DNA of 64,000 bases. Origin: Stenotrophomonas sp. WZN-1. Its GTDB lineage: Bacteria > Pseudomonadota > Gammaproteobacteria > Xanthomonadales > Xanthomonadaceae. The stretch spans positions 3,924,001-3,988,000 of the forward strand of contig NZ_CP021768.1 in NCBI RefSeq assembly GCF_002192255.1, read 5' to 3'. Below are positions 35,497-44,810 of the stretch, one piece after another. Both the position numbers and the translations under genes were made by a program. Numbering within the stretch: position 1 is the first letter of the stretch; each line of letters starts with the position of its first letter. The notes under the pieces were generated by a model. It was not told where the DNA came from. It ran no database searches and was given only the letters and a program-made list of their open reading frames with translations.

Positions 35497-36552
35497 TCAG
35501 CGCTGCGACGGACCCCAGTACCCCAGGTCCTTGCGGATCTGCAGGTCGCGCACCCAGCTGCCGAATGGCTTGCGCCGCAGCGTGCCCATTTCGCCGGCCA
35601 GGAAATCCTCGGTGGCCGCGATCACCCGCTCGCTGGACAGGCCATCGCGGTACGGATGGATGGCGTCGCCGTATCGCACGATCTCCGCCTGCAGCGCAGC
35701 GTCCGGATGCAGCGCACGCTGCAGCATCGCCGGCAGCTGCGCCGGGTCGTCGAAGTCGATCATGTGCGGCTTGGGCACGCGGTTGCGGAAGGTCACCACC
35801 GGCTTGTGCTGGACGATGAATTCCGAAACGATCGACGAAGTGTCCGACACCAGCACATCGGCGGCGCGTTGCGCGGCCATCACCTGCTCCGGCTCGATGA
35901 AGCGGGCATTGGCACCGGCCAGCGCGCGGTAGCGCTCGAACAATTCCGGTGGGCACTTCGGGTGCAGGGTCAGCAGCCAGTAGCGCTCACCGCCCGCGAT
36001 GTCGGCGGCGATCTGCGCATGCAGGTGTGGCGCTGCGCTCAGGCGCTCGGTGAAGGTCGAACCGAACAGGATCACCGGGCGCCCGCCCGCCGCTGCGCGC
36101 AGCGCAGCGCTCTCGCCGCCGTCGTCGCGGAACAGCGGGTCCAGCTTCGGCCAGCCGGTCTCGGCCACCGCGAAGTGGCCCTGCAGGGCGGCGATCTCAC
36201 GGAACGGCCCCGTGGTGGCCGGCCCCTGCGTGCAGTACAGGTCGAACATGCCGCGCACCCGGAAGTGGCCGCGCGCACTGTCCCGCTTCTCCACGTTGAA
36301 GCCATGGAACAGCTGCACCTTGGCGCCCGACAGGAAGGTCGGCACCCAGTTGGCGGCACTGAACACGGCACGCGGCCGCATCGCCAGGGCCTGTTTCAGG
36401 CCGATGTTCGGCACGCCCGGCAGGCTGCTGCCGGCCGCGCCGTCCTCGAACCAGGCCGCCACCTCCTGCCCGGAGGCGTGCAAGGCCTGCGCCAACGGGG
36501 CGAGAATAGGCAGCGCATAGCGCTCCGTCGCAAACAACAGGTACCCGGCCAT
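35497..36552 (-). CDS. CDP-glycerol glycerophosphotransferase-like protein
   Basis: A 351-residue cytosolic protein with GT-B-like features: AFSAANWVPTFLSG and KVQLFHGFNVEKRD near the front, LLTLHPKCPPELFERY in the middle and SDTSSIVSEFIVQHKPVVT, which matches the SDxSS nucleotide-site motif of CDP-glycerol glycerophosphotransferases and related LPS-core enzymes. It probably transfers glycerol phosphate or a sugar during surface-polysaccharide synthesis. ATG 36552 lies one base from the divergent GT2 start. Upstream in-frame ATGs up to 36711 would overlap that gene. Confidence 0.78.
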   Translation of the reverse strand: MAGYLLFATERYALPILAPLAQALHASGQEVAAWFEDGAAGSSLPGVPNIGLKQALAMRPRAVFSAANWVPTFLSGAKVQLFHGFNVEKRDSARGHFRVRGMFDLYCTQGPATTGPFREIAALQGHFAVAETGWPKLDPLFRDDGGESAALRAAAGGRPVILFGSTFTERLSAAPHLHAQIAADIAGGERYWLLTLHPKCPPELFERYRALAGANARFIEPEQVMAAQRAADVLVSDTSSIVSEFIVQHKPVVTFRNRVPKPHMIDFDDPAQLPAMLQRALHPDAALQAEIVRYGDAIHPYRDGLSSERVIAATEDFLAGEMGTLRRKPFGSWVRDLQIRKDLGYWGPSQR

Positions 36553-36553
36553 C

Positions 36554-37360
36554 ATGTCCTCCACGACCGCTCCCATCGAACGGCCTCGCATCTCGGCCTG
36601 CATTATCGCGTTCAACGAGGCCGGCCGCATCGGCGACTGCCTGGCATCGCTGGCCTTCTGCGACGAGATCATCGTCGTGGACTCGTACTCCGCCGATGCC
36701 ACCGTGGCCATCGCCGAGGCCGCAGGCGCCCGCGTGCTGCAGCGCGCGTTCGATGGTTTCCGCAGCCAGAAGGCCTACTGCGTCGAGCAGGCCCGCCACG
36801 ACTGGGTGCTGTGCCTGGACGCCGATGAGCGGATCAGCCCGGAACTGCGCGCGGCTATCGAACAGGCCCGCAACGGCGGCTTCGCCGGCCATGCCGGCTA
36901 TCGCTTCGCGCGCCTGTCGGAGTACTTCGGTAAGTTCCTGCGCCATGGCAACGCCTACCCGGACCGGGTGATGCGCCTGTTCGACCGCCGCCGCGGTGGC
37001 TGGCGCGGCAAGCGCGAGATCCATGAGGCGGCCAGCGTCGACGGCAGTGTCGGCACCCTGCGCGGCGATCTGGTCCATTACCCGTACCGCTCCCTGCAGC
37101 AGCAGCTGGCCAAGACCGAGAAGTACGCGCGGATGATGGCCGAGCACGAGTTCGCACGCGGCAAGCGGGCCTCGCTGGGCAAGCTGGTGCTGGCCCCGGC
37201 CTGGCGGTTCTGGCGCGGTTTCGTGTTCCGCGGCGGCTTCCGCGACGGCTGGCACGGCCTGGTCTACGCCTATGTGCGCGCCAACTACGTGCGCCAGAAG
37301 ACCATCATGCTGTGGATGCTGGGCAACGGCCAGGCCGTAGCCGACCCGCCGAACCCCTGA
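36554..37360 (+). CDS. GT2 glycosyltransferase, LPS-core (WaaE/KdtX) type
   Basis: A 268-residue inverting glycosyltransferase. It opens with RISACIIAFNEAGRIGDCL, then IIVVDSYSADAT and the metal-binding CLDADERI (about residues 79-86). The C-terminal part (EIHEAASVDG, LVHYPYRSLQQQL, a hydrophobic WRFWRGFVFRGG) matches the WaaE-like family of LPS core beta-1,4-glucosyltransferases. It may add a sugar to the inner core. The start codon almost abuts the start of the divergent gene, leaving no intergenic space for promoters. Confidence 0.85.
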   Translation: MSSTTAPIERPRISACIIAFNEAGRIGDCLASLAFCDEIIVVDSYSADATVAIAEAAGARVLQRAFDGFRSQKAYCVEQARHDWVLCLDADERISPELRAAIEQARNGGFAGHAGYRFARLSEYFGKFLRHGNAYPDRVMRLFDRRRGGWRGKREIHEAASVDGSVGTLRGDLVHYPYRSLQQQLAKTEKYARMMAEHEFARGKRASLGKLVLAPAWRFWRGFVFRGGFRDGWHGLVYAYVRANYVRQKTIMLWMLGNGQAVADPPNP

Positions 37361-37361
37361 T

Positions 37362-37380
37362 CGCCGGGCGCTGCCCGGCG
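37362..37380. terminator. Hairpin between convergent genes
   Basis: CGCCGGGC-GCT-GCCCGGCG is a perfect 8-bp stem just beyond the GT2 stop codon and 10 bases before the ligase stop codon. It has no T-run. Confidence 0.5.
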
Positions 37381-37390
37381 CGACGCTGCA

Positions 37391-38647
37391 TCACGACCCG
37401 GTGATCGCCCGGTGGCGCGCGCCTTCGACGATCGACAGGCCGGTCAACAGGCCGACCAGCGTCACGTAGAAGCTGGCCGTCATCTGGTGCGCGAACATCG
37501 ACTGGGTCAGCCCGCACAACGCGTAGGTGATCACCAGCATGACGCCGGCTGCGGCCGGCCCCCGGAAGGTCGCCCGTCCGCTGCGGCGGTGCAGGCGCAC
37601 GAACAACCACAGCGGGATGCCATACACCGCCAGCAACAGCAGCAGGCCCGGTACGCCCTGGGTCGCCGCCCATTCGGCCACGTCGTTGTGCGCATGCCCC
37701 AGGTGGCAGCGCAATTCTTCCGGGTTCTCCCGGCAGACCGGCACGCGCTGCATCGCACTGTCGAAATGACCGATGCCAACACCCACCAGCGGATGATCAA
37801 GGAAGGTCTGCCAGGCAACCTGCAGGCGCTCCACGCGGGCACCGGCGGAAGAATCACTGTCGCCCAGCTCCATCCGCTGCACGTCGCTGTGCAGCTCGCT
37901 CAGGCGAACCTGGTGGCGAAGCTCCGGTACCGACAGCAGCAGCGTCGCACCGATCGCCAGCATGCCGGCCAGCACCGACAGGCGCGCCGCACCGGTGCGC
38001 CAGCGCAGGCTCAGCGCCAGCACCACCAGCAGCGCCAGCAAGGCGGCGAACACGCCTCGGCTGCCGGTCAGCACGATGGTGCCGCAGCCGGCGGCCATGC
38101 CGAGGATCACCAGCGACCAGCGTCGCGACGGGCGACAGAACACCAGCAGCACCATCAACACCATCACGATGTCGGCCAGCACGATGGCATTGGTGAACAG
38201 CTCCGCGCGCGGGGCGCCGCCCAGCACCTGCCACAGCGACATCGCAAAGGTGGCGAGCAGGCCGGTCAATGACCCGTACCAGAGCCACCGCAGGTTGGGA
38301 CGCAGCGCGCAGACCCAGAGCGCAATCCACGGGATCACCACGAACCGCGAACGGTTGTCGACGTCACGCAGGCCCTGCTCGAACAGCGCCACCGACAGTA
38401 CGCCGAGCGCCAGCACCGCCAGCATCAGCCAGGCCAGTACTTTCACCGGCTGGCCGGCCATGCCGCGCGCACGCCACAGCAGCTCCGGCGCCAGCAGGGT
38501 GCTGAGCAGCAGCAGGAGACCATACGGCAACAGGTTGATCGGCACGGTCAGCACCAGTGCCGGCAGGCAGAACAGGCCCAGCTGGGCCAGCCCATGTGCA
38601 ACCCCCTGACGCCCGCCAACGGGGACGCCCAGCGGGTCGCCGGCCAT
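37391..38647 (-). CDS. O-antigen ligase family membrane protein
   Basis: A 418-residue inner-membrane protein with about ten helices and the Wzy_C region. The large periplasmic loop includes HPLVGVGIGHFDSAMQRVPV and the conserved HAHNDVAEWAATQGVPGLLL (H-x-H-N motif). Such proteins join O-antigen or core oligosaccharides onto lipid A-core (WaaL type) or polymerise them (Wzy type); sequence alone does not decide. Start 38647 is the ATG in MAGDPLGV, without a clear ribosome-binding site; a GTG at 38677 is also possible. Confidence 0.85.
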   Translation of the reverse strand: MAGDPLGVPVGGRQGVAHGLAQLGLFCLPALVLTVPINLLPYGLLLLLSTLLAPELLWRARGMAGQPVKVLAWLMLAVLALGVLSVALFEQGLRDVDNRSRFVVIPWIALWVCALRPNLRWLWYGSLTGLLATFAMSLWQVLGGAPRAELFTNAIVLADIVMVLMVLLVFCRPSRRWSLVILGMAAGCGTIVLTGSRGVFAALLALLVVLALSLRWRTGAARLSVLAGMLAIGATLLLSVPELRHQVRLSELHSDVQRMELGDSDSSAGARVERLQVAWQTFLDHPLVGVGIGHFDSAMQRVPVCRENPEELRCHLGHAHNDVAEWAATQGVPGLLLLLAVYGIPLWLFVRLHRRSGRATFRGPAAAGVMLVITYALCGLTQSMFAHQMTASFYVTLVGLLTGLSIVEGARHRAITGS

Positions 38648-38797
38648 GAGATTCAGTTTGTCCGGTGAAGCTGGCACGTCGGGAAGTATCGCTGCAATCT
38701 GCTGGAAGAACAGGACGGATCAACGGGCCGTCCCAGCCTGCTGTTTTACTGCCTTTGGGCCCGCTTGGGCAGACTGGACAAGCGGAAATCGTGCTGG

Positions 38798-40507
38798 CTA
38801 GTCATGTTCCTGCAAACGCCGTTCACGTTCCCGCTCCTCCGCAGTGACCACGCAGGGCACCGTCACCGCCGCCGCCGGCACCAGCCACCAGCGCCGACGG
38901 TTGGCCACCCCGGCCAGTTCAGCGCGGTTGCGATCGACGCACGACAGCATCGCGTACTCGTGCACGAGCAGCCAACGGCGTCCAGGCGCCAACCGCTGCC
39001 AGCGCGTGGCCGCCACCAGCTGCTCGTCCCAGTCAGTCTCGAAACCGAAGGTCGCTGCGGGACGGTCGGCCAGCAGCAGATGCTGTTCCTTCCAGGCCAC
39101 CAGCCCCAGCTCGGCATCGGGGCCCAGACGGGCACCGACCGTGCGCATCAGGCCACGGGCGGAACTGGAATCGTTCAGCAGCGGATAGCCGACCAGGCTG
39201 TACAGCACCCAGACCACCGCCAGGGTCGACACCAGCGCAAGCTGCCGGCGACGGCCACAGGCCAGCAGGCTCAATCCGCCCCACAGGCCCATCGCCAGGA
39301 TCGTCCACGCCAGCGCGTCGACCGCCCCGGGGGCGAGCCCGCGGCTGTGGGTCAGGCGCAGCTCGAAGGCCGGGTCGCCCAGCACCGCCATCGCGCCGGC
39401 CAGTGCCAGGCCCAGTGACAACAGGCCGGTGAACAGCCCCACCACGGCCTGCACATCGCGTCGCTTCAGCAAACCCGGCAACAGCGGTGCCAGCGCCAGG
39501 CAGAACATCGGCAGCGCCGGCAGGATGTAGACGTCGCGCTTGCCGGCGGGAATCGAGAAGAACAGCACCACCATCAGCCACCACGCCAGCGGCAGCAGAT
39601 AGCGCGGGTCGCGGCGTTGCAGACGGCGGCGCCAGGCCGGAATCGCCCAGGGCAGGGCCAGGAACGCCGGGATCCACATCAGCGGCATCGTCGCCAGGAA
39701 GTACCAGGCGGGCTGGTGGTGGTCCCAGGAATGGGTGTAGCGCCGCGCCGTCTGCTGGAACAGGATGTCGTCCATGTAGGTGCGGTACTCGTCCGAGCCG
39801 GTGGCAAAGCCGGCCAGCAGCATCGGCGCCAGCCACAACGACACCGCCAGCAGGAAGGCCAACGGCGCCAGCCAGAAGCGCGCGTCGCGCGCGTGCAGGC
39901 CCACCCGTGGCCACTGCAGCGCCGTGGCGATTGCCGCGGGCACGATCATCAGCAGCGCCAGCATGCCCACGCCCTTGGTGATCACGCCGATGCCGGCGAA
40001 GAACCAGCCCAGCCACCACCAGCGCCAGGCGGGACCCAGCAGCAGGTGGCGCAGCAGGCCGTAGTTGGCCAGGGTGATGAACAGCAGCAGCAGTGGATCG
40101 ATCTGCGCCTTCTTCGCCTGGAAGGTGAACTGCAGCGCGAACAGCAGCGCCCAGCCGGCATACAACCCCACGCGCCGCGTCCACAGGCGCCGGCCCAGGT
40201 CGACCACGCACCACAACGTGCCCAGTGCCGCCAGCAGCGACGGCAGCAGGAAGGCCACGCGCCACTGCCCGACCAGGCTGTACAGCGTGGCCTGCCACCA
40301 CATCAGCATCGGCGGCTTGTCCGAATACAGCTCGGTCCCGCGGTGCGGGAACAGCCAGTGGCCGCTGTCGATCATCTGCTTGGCCACCAGCGCGAAGCGC
40401 GGTTCGTCGGACGGCCACGGATCACGAAGGCCCAGCCCGGCCCCCAGCACCAGCAGGGCCATCACCACGAACAACCACGTCTCGCGCGACGCGCGGGATT
40501 TCAGCAT
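38798..40507 (-). CDS. GT39/ArnT-like dolichol-phosphate-type glycosyltransferase
   Basis: A 569-residue polytopic membrane protein. The N-terminal loop has DPWPSDEPRFALVAKQM and FPHRGTELYSDKPPMLMWW, the acidic and DKPP motifs of the ArnT/PMT family, whose members transfer a sugar from a polyprenyl phosphate to lipid A or protein. A later segment shows RRYTHSWDHHQPAWYFLATM. A periplasmic C-terminal domain ends REREERREHD-like. Its neighbours are an O-antigen ligase-like gene and the rsmB operon. The real acceptor is unknown. Confidence 0.85.
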   Translation of the reverse strand: MLKSRASRETWLFVVMALLVLGAGLGLRDPWPSDEPRFALVAKQMIDSGHWLFPHRGTELYSDKPPMLMWWQATLYSLVGQWRVAFLLPSLLAALGTLWCVVDLGRRLWTRRVGLYAGWALLFALQFTFQAKKAQIDPLLLLFITLANYGLLRHLLLGPAWRWWWLGWFFAGIGVITKGVGMLALLMIVPAAIATALQWPRVGLHARDARFWLAPLAFLLAVSLWLAPMLLAGFATGSDEYRTYMDDILFQQTARRYTHSWDHHQPAWYFLATMPLMWIPAFLALPWAIPAWRRRLQRRDPRYLLPLAWWLMVVLFFSIPAGKRDVYILPALPMFCLALAPLLPGLLKRRDVQAVVGLFTGLLSLGLALAGAMAVLGDPAFELRLTHSRGLAPGAVDALAWTILAMGLWGGLSLLACGRRRQLALVSTLAVVWVLYSLVGYPLLNDSSSARGLMRTVGARLGPDAELGLVAWKEQHLLLADRPAATFGFETDWDEQLVAATRWQRLAPGRRWLLVHEYAMLSCVDRNRAELAGVANRRRWWLVPAAAVTVPCVVTAEERERERRLQEHD

Positions 40508-40530
40508 GGGACTCGGAACGTCAGCGGGGC

Positions 40531-41862
40531 TCAGGCTGTTTTTAGCAGACGCGCGTAAAAGAAACCGTCAGCATCGCTGTCACCCGGCAGTCGCTGGCGC
40601 GCGATCCCCTCGCAGTCCAGGCCGAATGTGTCATCCAGAGGCTGTGCCACCGCGTCCGGATGCCACTTCAGGAAGGCCCGCACCTGATCGACGTTCTCGG
40701 CACGCAGGATCGAACAGGTGGCGTACAACAGCACGCCACCCGGGCGCAGCATCGACCAGCAGGCCTCCAGCAGGCGGGCCTGCACGCCGACCAGCGCATC
40801 GATGTCCTCGGCGCGGCGGTGGAACATCACGTCCGGCTGGCGGCGGATCACGCCGGTGGCCGAGCACGGCGCATCCAGCAGGATGGCGTCGAACGGGGTG
40901 CCATCCCACCAGGCACCGGGGTCGCTGGCATCGGCCACCCGGGTCTGCGCGCCCTCACCCACGCCGGTGCGGGTGTAGGTATCGCGGGCACGCGCCAGGC
41001 GCCGCGCATCGATATCCAGCGCCAGCAGGCGCAGGCTCGGGTCACGTTCCAGCAGGTGCGCCGACTTGCCACCGGGCGCCGCGCAGGCGTCCAGCACGCG
41101 GGCGCCGGACGCCGGTGCCAGCGCGTCCGCCGCACATTGCGCCGACAGGTCCTGCACCGACAGCGCACCGTCGGCGAACCCCGGCAGCTGGTTCACCGCG
41201 ATGGGCGCTGCCAGGCGCAGTGCGTCGGCGCTCAGCGGGCTGGCTTCGGCGGCAATGCCGGCCTCGGCCAGCGTGGCCAGCGCCTTGTCACGGCCCCCCT
41301 GTTGGCGGTTGGCACGCAGCCACAACGGCGCCGGCTGCAGGCTGGCGGCGAAGATCGCTTCGGCCTGGGCCGGCCAGTCGCGCTCGACGGCATCGGCCAG
41401 CCACTCCGGGAAGGCATCGCGCGCAGGCTGTTCCGGGAAACCCTCACGCTGCGCGCGGCGCAGGATCGCGTTGACCAGGCCGGCCTGGCGCTCACGGCCC
41501 AGCGCGCGAGCGGCGTCGACCGTGGCCGACAGTGCCGCATGCGCCGGCAGTTCCAGCACGTCCAGCTGGGCGAAGCCCACCATCAACAGGGTGCGCAGAT
41601 CGGCGTCGCGGGCCGACAGCGGCTTCTGCATCCACGACTGCAAGGCCGCGTCGTAGGTACTACGGCGGCGCAGGACTGCAAAGCACAGCGCTTCCAGCAG
41701 GGCGCGATCGCGACTGTCGGCCAGCTTGGGCAGCGCCCAGGCCAGTTCCGCCTTCAGCGAGCGGCCACGGGTGAACACCTGCGCCAGCACGCGTGCGGCC
41801 AGCATGCGGGTGGCCGCGCCAGGCGCCGCCTTGGCGACGGAGAAATCATTCTGCTTCGACAC
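40531..41862 (-). CDS. rsmB: 16S rRNA (cytosine(967)-C(5))-methyltransferase
   Basis: A 443-residue rRNA methyltransferase. An N-terminal NusB-like RNA-binding domain ([20 protein letters not shown]) precedes the Rossmann domain, with SAM motif DACAAPGGK (258-266), Cys333 in DAPCSATG and the nucleophile Cys383 in YATCS. It modifies C967 of 16S rRNA. It is the last gene of def-fmt-rsmB, three bases after fmt. Confidence 0.96.
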   Translation of the reverse strand: MSKQNDFSVAKAAPGAATRMLAARVLAQVFTRGRSLKAELAWALPKLADSRDRALLEALCFAVLRRRSTYDAALQSWMQKPLSARDADLRTLLMVGFAQLDVLELPAHAALSATVDAARALGRERQAGLVNAILRRAQREGFPEQPARDAFPEWLADAVERDWPAQAEAIFAASLQPAPLWLRANRQQGGRDKALATLAEAGIAAEASPLSADALRLAAPIAVNQLPGFADGALSVQDLSAQCAADALAPASGARVLDACAAPGGKSAHLLERDPSLRLLALDIDARRLARARDTYTRTGVGEGAQTRVADASDPGAWWDGTPFDAILLDAPCSATGVIRRQPDVMFHRRAEDIDALVGVQARLLEACWSMLRPGGVLLYATCSILRAENVDQVRAFLKWHPDAVAQPLDDTFGLDCEGIARQRLPGDSDADGFFYARLLKTA

Positions 41863-41865
41863 CGC

Positions 41866-42789
41866 TTATGCCCCCACGTGCAGGTCGCGGCGGGCATTGA
41901 GGTAGTCGGCGGCGGTGATCGCCTTGCCGCCCTCGCGCTGCAGCGTGCGCAGGCGCAGCGCGCCCTGGCCGCAGGCGATGTCGATGCCATCGCGGCTGGC
42001 CGCCAGCACCGTCCCCGGCGCCTGGCCATGGGCGAGGTCAAGGGCGACCGCGCCGTGGATGCGCACGCGCTCGCCGGCCAGCGTGGCTTCGGCGATCGGC
42101 CACGGATTGAAGGCACGCACGGTGCGCGCCAGTGCATCGGCGTCCTGCGCCCAGTCCAGGCGGGCCTCGGCCTTGTCCAGCTTGTGCGCGTAGGTCACGC
42201 CCTGCTCCGGCTGCGGCCGCGCGATCGGCTTGATGCCGGCACGCAGCAGGCCCAGGCCGTCGGACAGCACCTGTGCGCCCAGTTCGGCCAGCTTGTCATG
42301 CAGCTGGCCGCCGGTATCGGTGGCCGCGATCGGCAGCTCCTGGTGCAGCAGCACCGGGCCGGTATCCAGGCCGGCTTCCATCTGCATCAGGCACACGCCG
42401 GTCTTTGCGTCACCGGCCTGGATCGCGCGCTGGATCGGCGCGGCACCGCGCCAGCGCGGCAGCAGCGAGGCATGCACGTTCCAGCAACCGTGGGTCGGGA
42501 TCGCCAGTACCGCCTTGGGCAGGATCAGGCCGTAGGCGACCACCACCATCAGGTCCGGCTGCAGGTCGCGCAGCTGCTGCTGGGCAGCTTCATCCTTCAG
42601 CGATTCGGGCTGGTAGACCGGAATGCCACGCGCCACCGCTTCGAGCTTGACCGGCGACGGCGCCAAGCCACGGCCGCGCCCGGCCGGGCGATCAGGCTGG
42701 GTATAGACGGCCACGACCTCGTGGTGGCGCGCCGCGGCGCGCAGCGACGACACCGCGAATTCCGGCGTACCGGCAAAGACAATCCTCAT
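41866..42789 (-). CDS. fmt: Methionyl-tRNA formyltransferase
   Basis: A 307-residue enzyme that formylates initiator Met-tRNA with 10-formyl-[19 protein letters not shown] opens the catalytic domain. The active-site region is [20 protein letters not shown], with Asn/His, followed by METAGLDTG-like [11 protein letters not shown]. The C-terminal OB-fold domain ([10 protein letters not shown]) binds t[10 protein letters not shown] fixes the start at 42789, with GGGGT upstream. It forms an operon with rsmB; def lies upstream across three tandem hairpins. Confidence 0.96.
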   Translation of the reverse strand: MRIVFAGTPEFAVSSLRAAARHHEVVAVYTQPDRPAGRGRGLAPSPVKLEAVARGIPVYQPESLKDEAAQQQLRDLQPDLMVVVAYGLILPKAVLAIPTHGCWNVHASLLPRWRGAAPIQRAIQAGDAKTGVCLMQMEAGLDTGPVLLHQELPIAATDTGGQLHDKLAELGAQVLSDGLGLLRAGIKPIARPQPEQGVTYAHKLDKAEARLDWAQDADALARTVRAFNPWPIAEATLAGERVRIHGAVALDLAHGQAPGTVLAASRDGIDIACGQGALRLRTLQREGGKAITAADYLNARRDLHVGA

Positions 42790-42829
42790 GGCTACCCCAC
42801 TTGCAGGATGGATTCGTGCAGGAAAGAAA

Positions 42830-42900
42830 ACGGCGCCGTCGGCCGGCGCCGTACAGCCCGCGCGCGTCGCGCGGGCACGGGCCACCCGAAGGGCGGCCCG
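42830..42900 (-). terminator. Three tandem hairpins between def and fmt
   Basis: Consecutive stem-loops at 42878-42900 (10 bp, one mismatch), 42856-42876 (9 bp) and 42830-42852 (9 bp). The last is followed on the minus strand by TTTTCTTTCC, which fits an intrinsic terminator after def or a partial attenuator that lowers fmt-rsmB expression. Confidence 0.65.
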
Positions 42901-42909
42901 GATTGGCGA

Positions 42910-43422
42910 TCACGCCACGTGCTTGCGCTGCTTGGCCAGCTTCTTGCGGACCATCTCGCGCTTGAGCGGCGACAGATAGTCGATGAACAGCTTGCCGTCC
43001 AGGTGGTCCATCTCGTGCTGGATGCAGGTGGCCAGCACTTCGCCAGCCTCCAGCTGCTGCTCCTGGCCGTTGCGGTCCAGGTACTTCACGGTGATGGTGT
43101 CAGCGCGGGTCACGTCGGCGAAGATACCCGGGACCGACAGGCAGCCCTCCTGGTACACCCGGCCCCCGTCCTTGGCGACGATTTCCGGGTTGATGAACAC
43201 ATGCGGTTCATTCTTCTCTTCGCTGACATCGATGACCATGAAGCGCTTGTGCACGTCCACCTGGGTGGCGGCCAGGCCGATGCCCGGGGCGTCGTACATC
43301 GTCAGGAACATGTTGTCGATCAGTTCCTGGAAGGCCGGCGTGGTGACTTCGGCGGCTTCGATCAACGCAGCCTTGGTACGCAGGCGCGGATCGGGGAACT
43401 CGAGAATGGGGAGAAGGGCCAT
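42910..43422 (-). CDS. def: Peptide deformylase
   Basis: A 170-residue metalloenzyme that removes the N-formyl group from nascent proteins. All three motifs are intact: GIGLAATQ (47-54), EGCLSVP (92-98, metal ligand C94) and QHEMDHLDG (135-143, ligands H136 and H140, catalytic E137). Start 43422 gives [14 protein letters not shown], the family N-terminus. A TAGAAT -10-like hexamer lies about 45 bases upstream, in a short space shared with the divergent LysM gene. Confidence 0.98.
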   Translation of the reverse strand: MALLPILEFPDPRLRTKAALIEAAEVTTPAFQELIDNMFLTMYDAPGIGLAATQVDVHKRFMVIDVSEEKNEPHVFINPEIVAKDGGRVYQEGCLSVPGIFADVTRADTITVKYLDRNGQEQQLEAGEVLATCIQHEMDHLDGKLFIDYLSPLKREMVRKKLAKQRKHVA

Positions 43423-43501
43423 GGCTGTTTCCGGGTAGGGGGCCGGCACGCCGGCATACGTCGCAGATTCTAGCTCCAACGCTTGCCTTGCGCCCCGGTT
43501 T

Positions 43502-43522
43502 CTGGACTATAGTGCGTGGACC
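43502..43522 (+). promoter_or_regulatory. Promoter -10 element of the LysM gene
   Basis: TATAGT at 43508-43513 is one base from the sigma-70 consensus (TATAAT). A TTGCCT hexamer lies 19 bases upstream. Transcription would begin near 43520, leaving a leader of about 29 bases before ATG 43549. Confidence 0.5.
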
Positions 43523-43548
43523 TGTTGGGGAATCAGGGCTTCACACCT

Positions 43549-44679
43549 ATGTTGCTTCGTTTTCGTACGGTCGTCGCCGCGGCGATGCTGACCGTGGCTG
43601 CCTATGCTACCGCCGTGGAAGTGAATGGCGGGCACCCGGACACCTATGTGGTCCGAAAAGGGGATACGTTGTGGGATATCGCCGCACGTTTCCTGCAGAA
43701 GCCTTGGCTGTGGCCGGAGATCTGGCAAGCCAATCCGCAGATCGCCAACCCGCACCTGATCTATCCAGGTGACGTGCTGAGCCTGGCCTACCTGGACCGG
43801 GTAACCGTGTCCCAGGCCGGTCCGCGCCAGGAGGCCCCGATCGACGCCATTCCGCTGGCCCAGGTCGAGCCGTTCCTGAAGCAGCTGAGCGTTGTCGACA
43901 GCGTCAAGCAGCTGCCCTACGTGGTCGGCCTGGAGGACAACCGCCTGCGCGCGTCCGGCGGCGACACCGTCTACGTGCGCCTGGCTGATGCCGAGGTGGG
44001 CCAGCGCTGGGCCGTGGTACGCCCGACCGTGCGGTACGCGCAGCCCAAGCCGACCGAGGACCTGACCGCCAATGGCGACGTCACCCCGGGCAGCGGCAAC
44101 CTGTGGAAGGCCTACAACGCACCCAACGCACGTCGTGGCGTGCTGGGCTACGAGCTGGCCCAGGTCGCCACCGGCACCATCACCCAGATCGCCGGCGGCA
44201 AGGTCGAGGCCTCGACGCTGGTGCTGGACAAGAACGTCGGCGGCCGCGAAGTGCGCGCCGGCGACCGCCTGGTGCCCGTCGAAGCCAGGCCGTACGACCT
44301 GCAGTTCGTGCCCCACGTGCCCGCCGCGGGTGTTGAAGGCGTGGACGTGCGCGTGCTGGCGGTCACCGACATGTTCACCGCCGGTGGCCCGCGCGACGTG
44401 ATCGCGATCTCGGCTGGCCGTGCCCAAGGCGTGGACAACGGCACCGTGTTCTCGCTGTGGCGCCCGGGCCGCCATGTGGCGCACCGCATGAAGTACCCGA
44501 CCTCCTCGCGCATGGACGATTCGCTCAGCACCGGCGCGGGCCGGGTCTCGCTGCCGGACGAATACGCCGCGCATGCGATGGTGTTCCGCACCTTCGACAA
44601 CGTCAGCTACGCGCTGGTGATGCAGGGCGTGAAGCCGGTGCAGGTGGGGTACAACGCGCTGCACCCGGACGCGAAGTAA
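43549..44679 (+). CDS. LysM peptidoglycan-binding exported protein
   Basis: A 376-residue protein with an N-terminal signal (RTVVAAAMLTVAAYATAVE), then one LysM domain (TYVVRKGDTLWDIAARFLQK, EIWQANPQIANPHLIYPGD) that binds peptidoglycan. About 280 residues of beta-rich sequence follow, with repeated VxxGDRLVPVE and TGTITQI-type elements. It resembles the LysM protein that sits next to dprA in many gamma-proteobacteria. The in-frame GTG at 43516 is less likely than the ATG at 43549. Confidence 0.9.
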   Translation: MLLRFRTVVAAAMLTVAAYATAVEVNGGHPDTYVVRKGDTLWDIAARFLQKPWLWPEIWQANPQIANPHLIYPGDVLSLAYLDRVTVSQAGPRQEAPIDAIPLAQVEPFLKQLSVVDSVKQLPYVVGLEDNRLRASGGDTVYVRLADAEVGQRWAVVRPTVRYAQPKPTEDLTANGDVTPGSGNLWKAYNAPNARRGVLGYELAQVATGTITQIAGGKVEASTLVLDKNVGGREVRAGDRLVPVEARPYDLQFVPHVPAAGVEGVDVRVLAVTDMFTAGGPRDVIAISAGRAQGVDNGTVFSLWRPGRHVAHRMKYPTSSRMDDSLSTGAGRVSLPDEYAAHAMVFRTFDNVSYALVMQGVKPVQVGYNALHPDAK

Positions 44680-44709
44680 CGGTTGCCGGGCTGCCCCGGC
44701 CACCGCTAG

Positions 44710-44741
44710 GGAGTGCTGGCCGCTGACCGGCAGGCACCTCC
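44710..44741. repeat. Degenerate SMAG-like stem-loop
   Basis: GGAGTGC...GCACCTCC arms around GGCCGCTGACCGG resemble the SMAG at 722-748, but with GGAG/CTCC ends instead of GTAG/CTAC. Likely an aged copy. Confidence 0.5.
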
Positions 44742-44763
44742 GGCAAAACCTGACAACCACATG

Positions 44764-44787
44764 CGAAGGCGCCCTAGGGCGCCTTCG
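44764..44787 (+). terminator. Hairpin after the LysM gene
   Basis: CGAAGGCGCCC and its perfect complement are joined by two bases. It lies 85 bases after the stop codon and 23 bases before dprA. No T-run follows. Confidence 0.5.
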
Positions 44788-44810
44788 TCGCATGCGGTCG
44801 ATAGTGGGGG

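Noticed and set aside
40660..43473. A 937-codon plus-strand frame opposite rsmB, fmt and def
   Set aside because: It crosses three real genes in antisense; a high-GC artefact.
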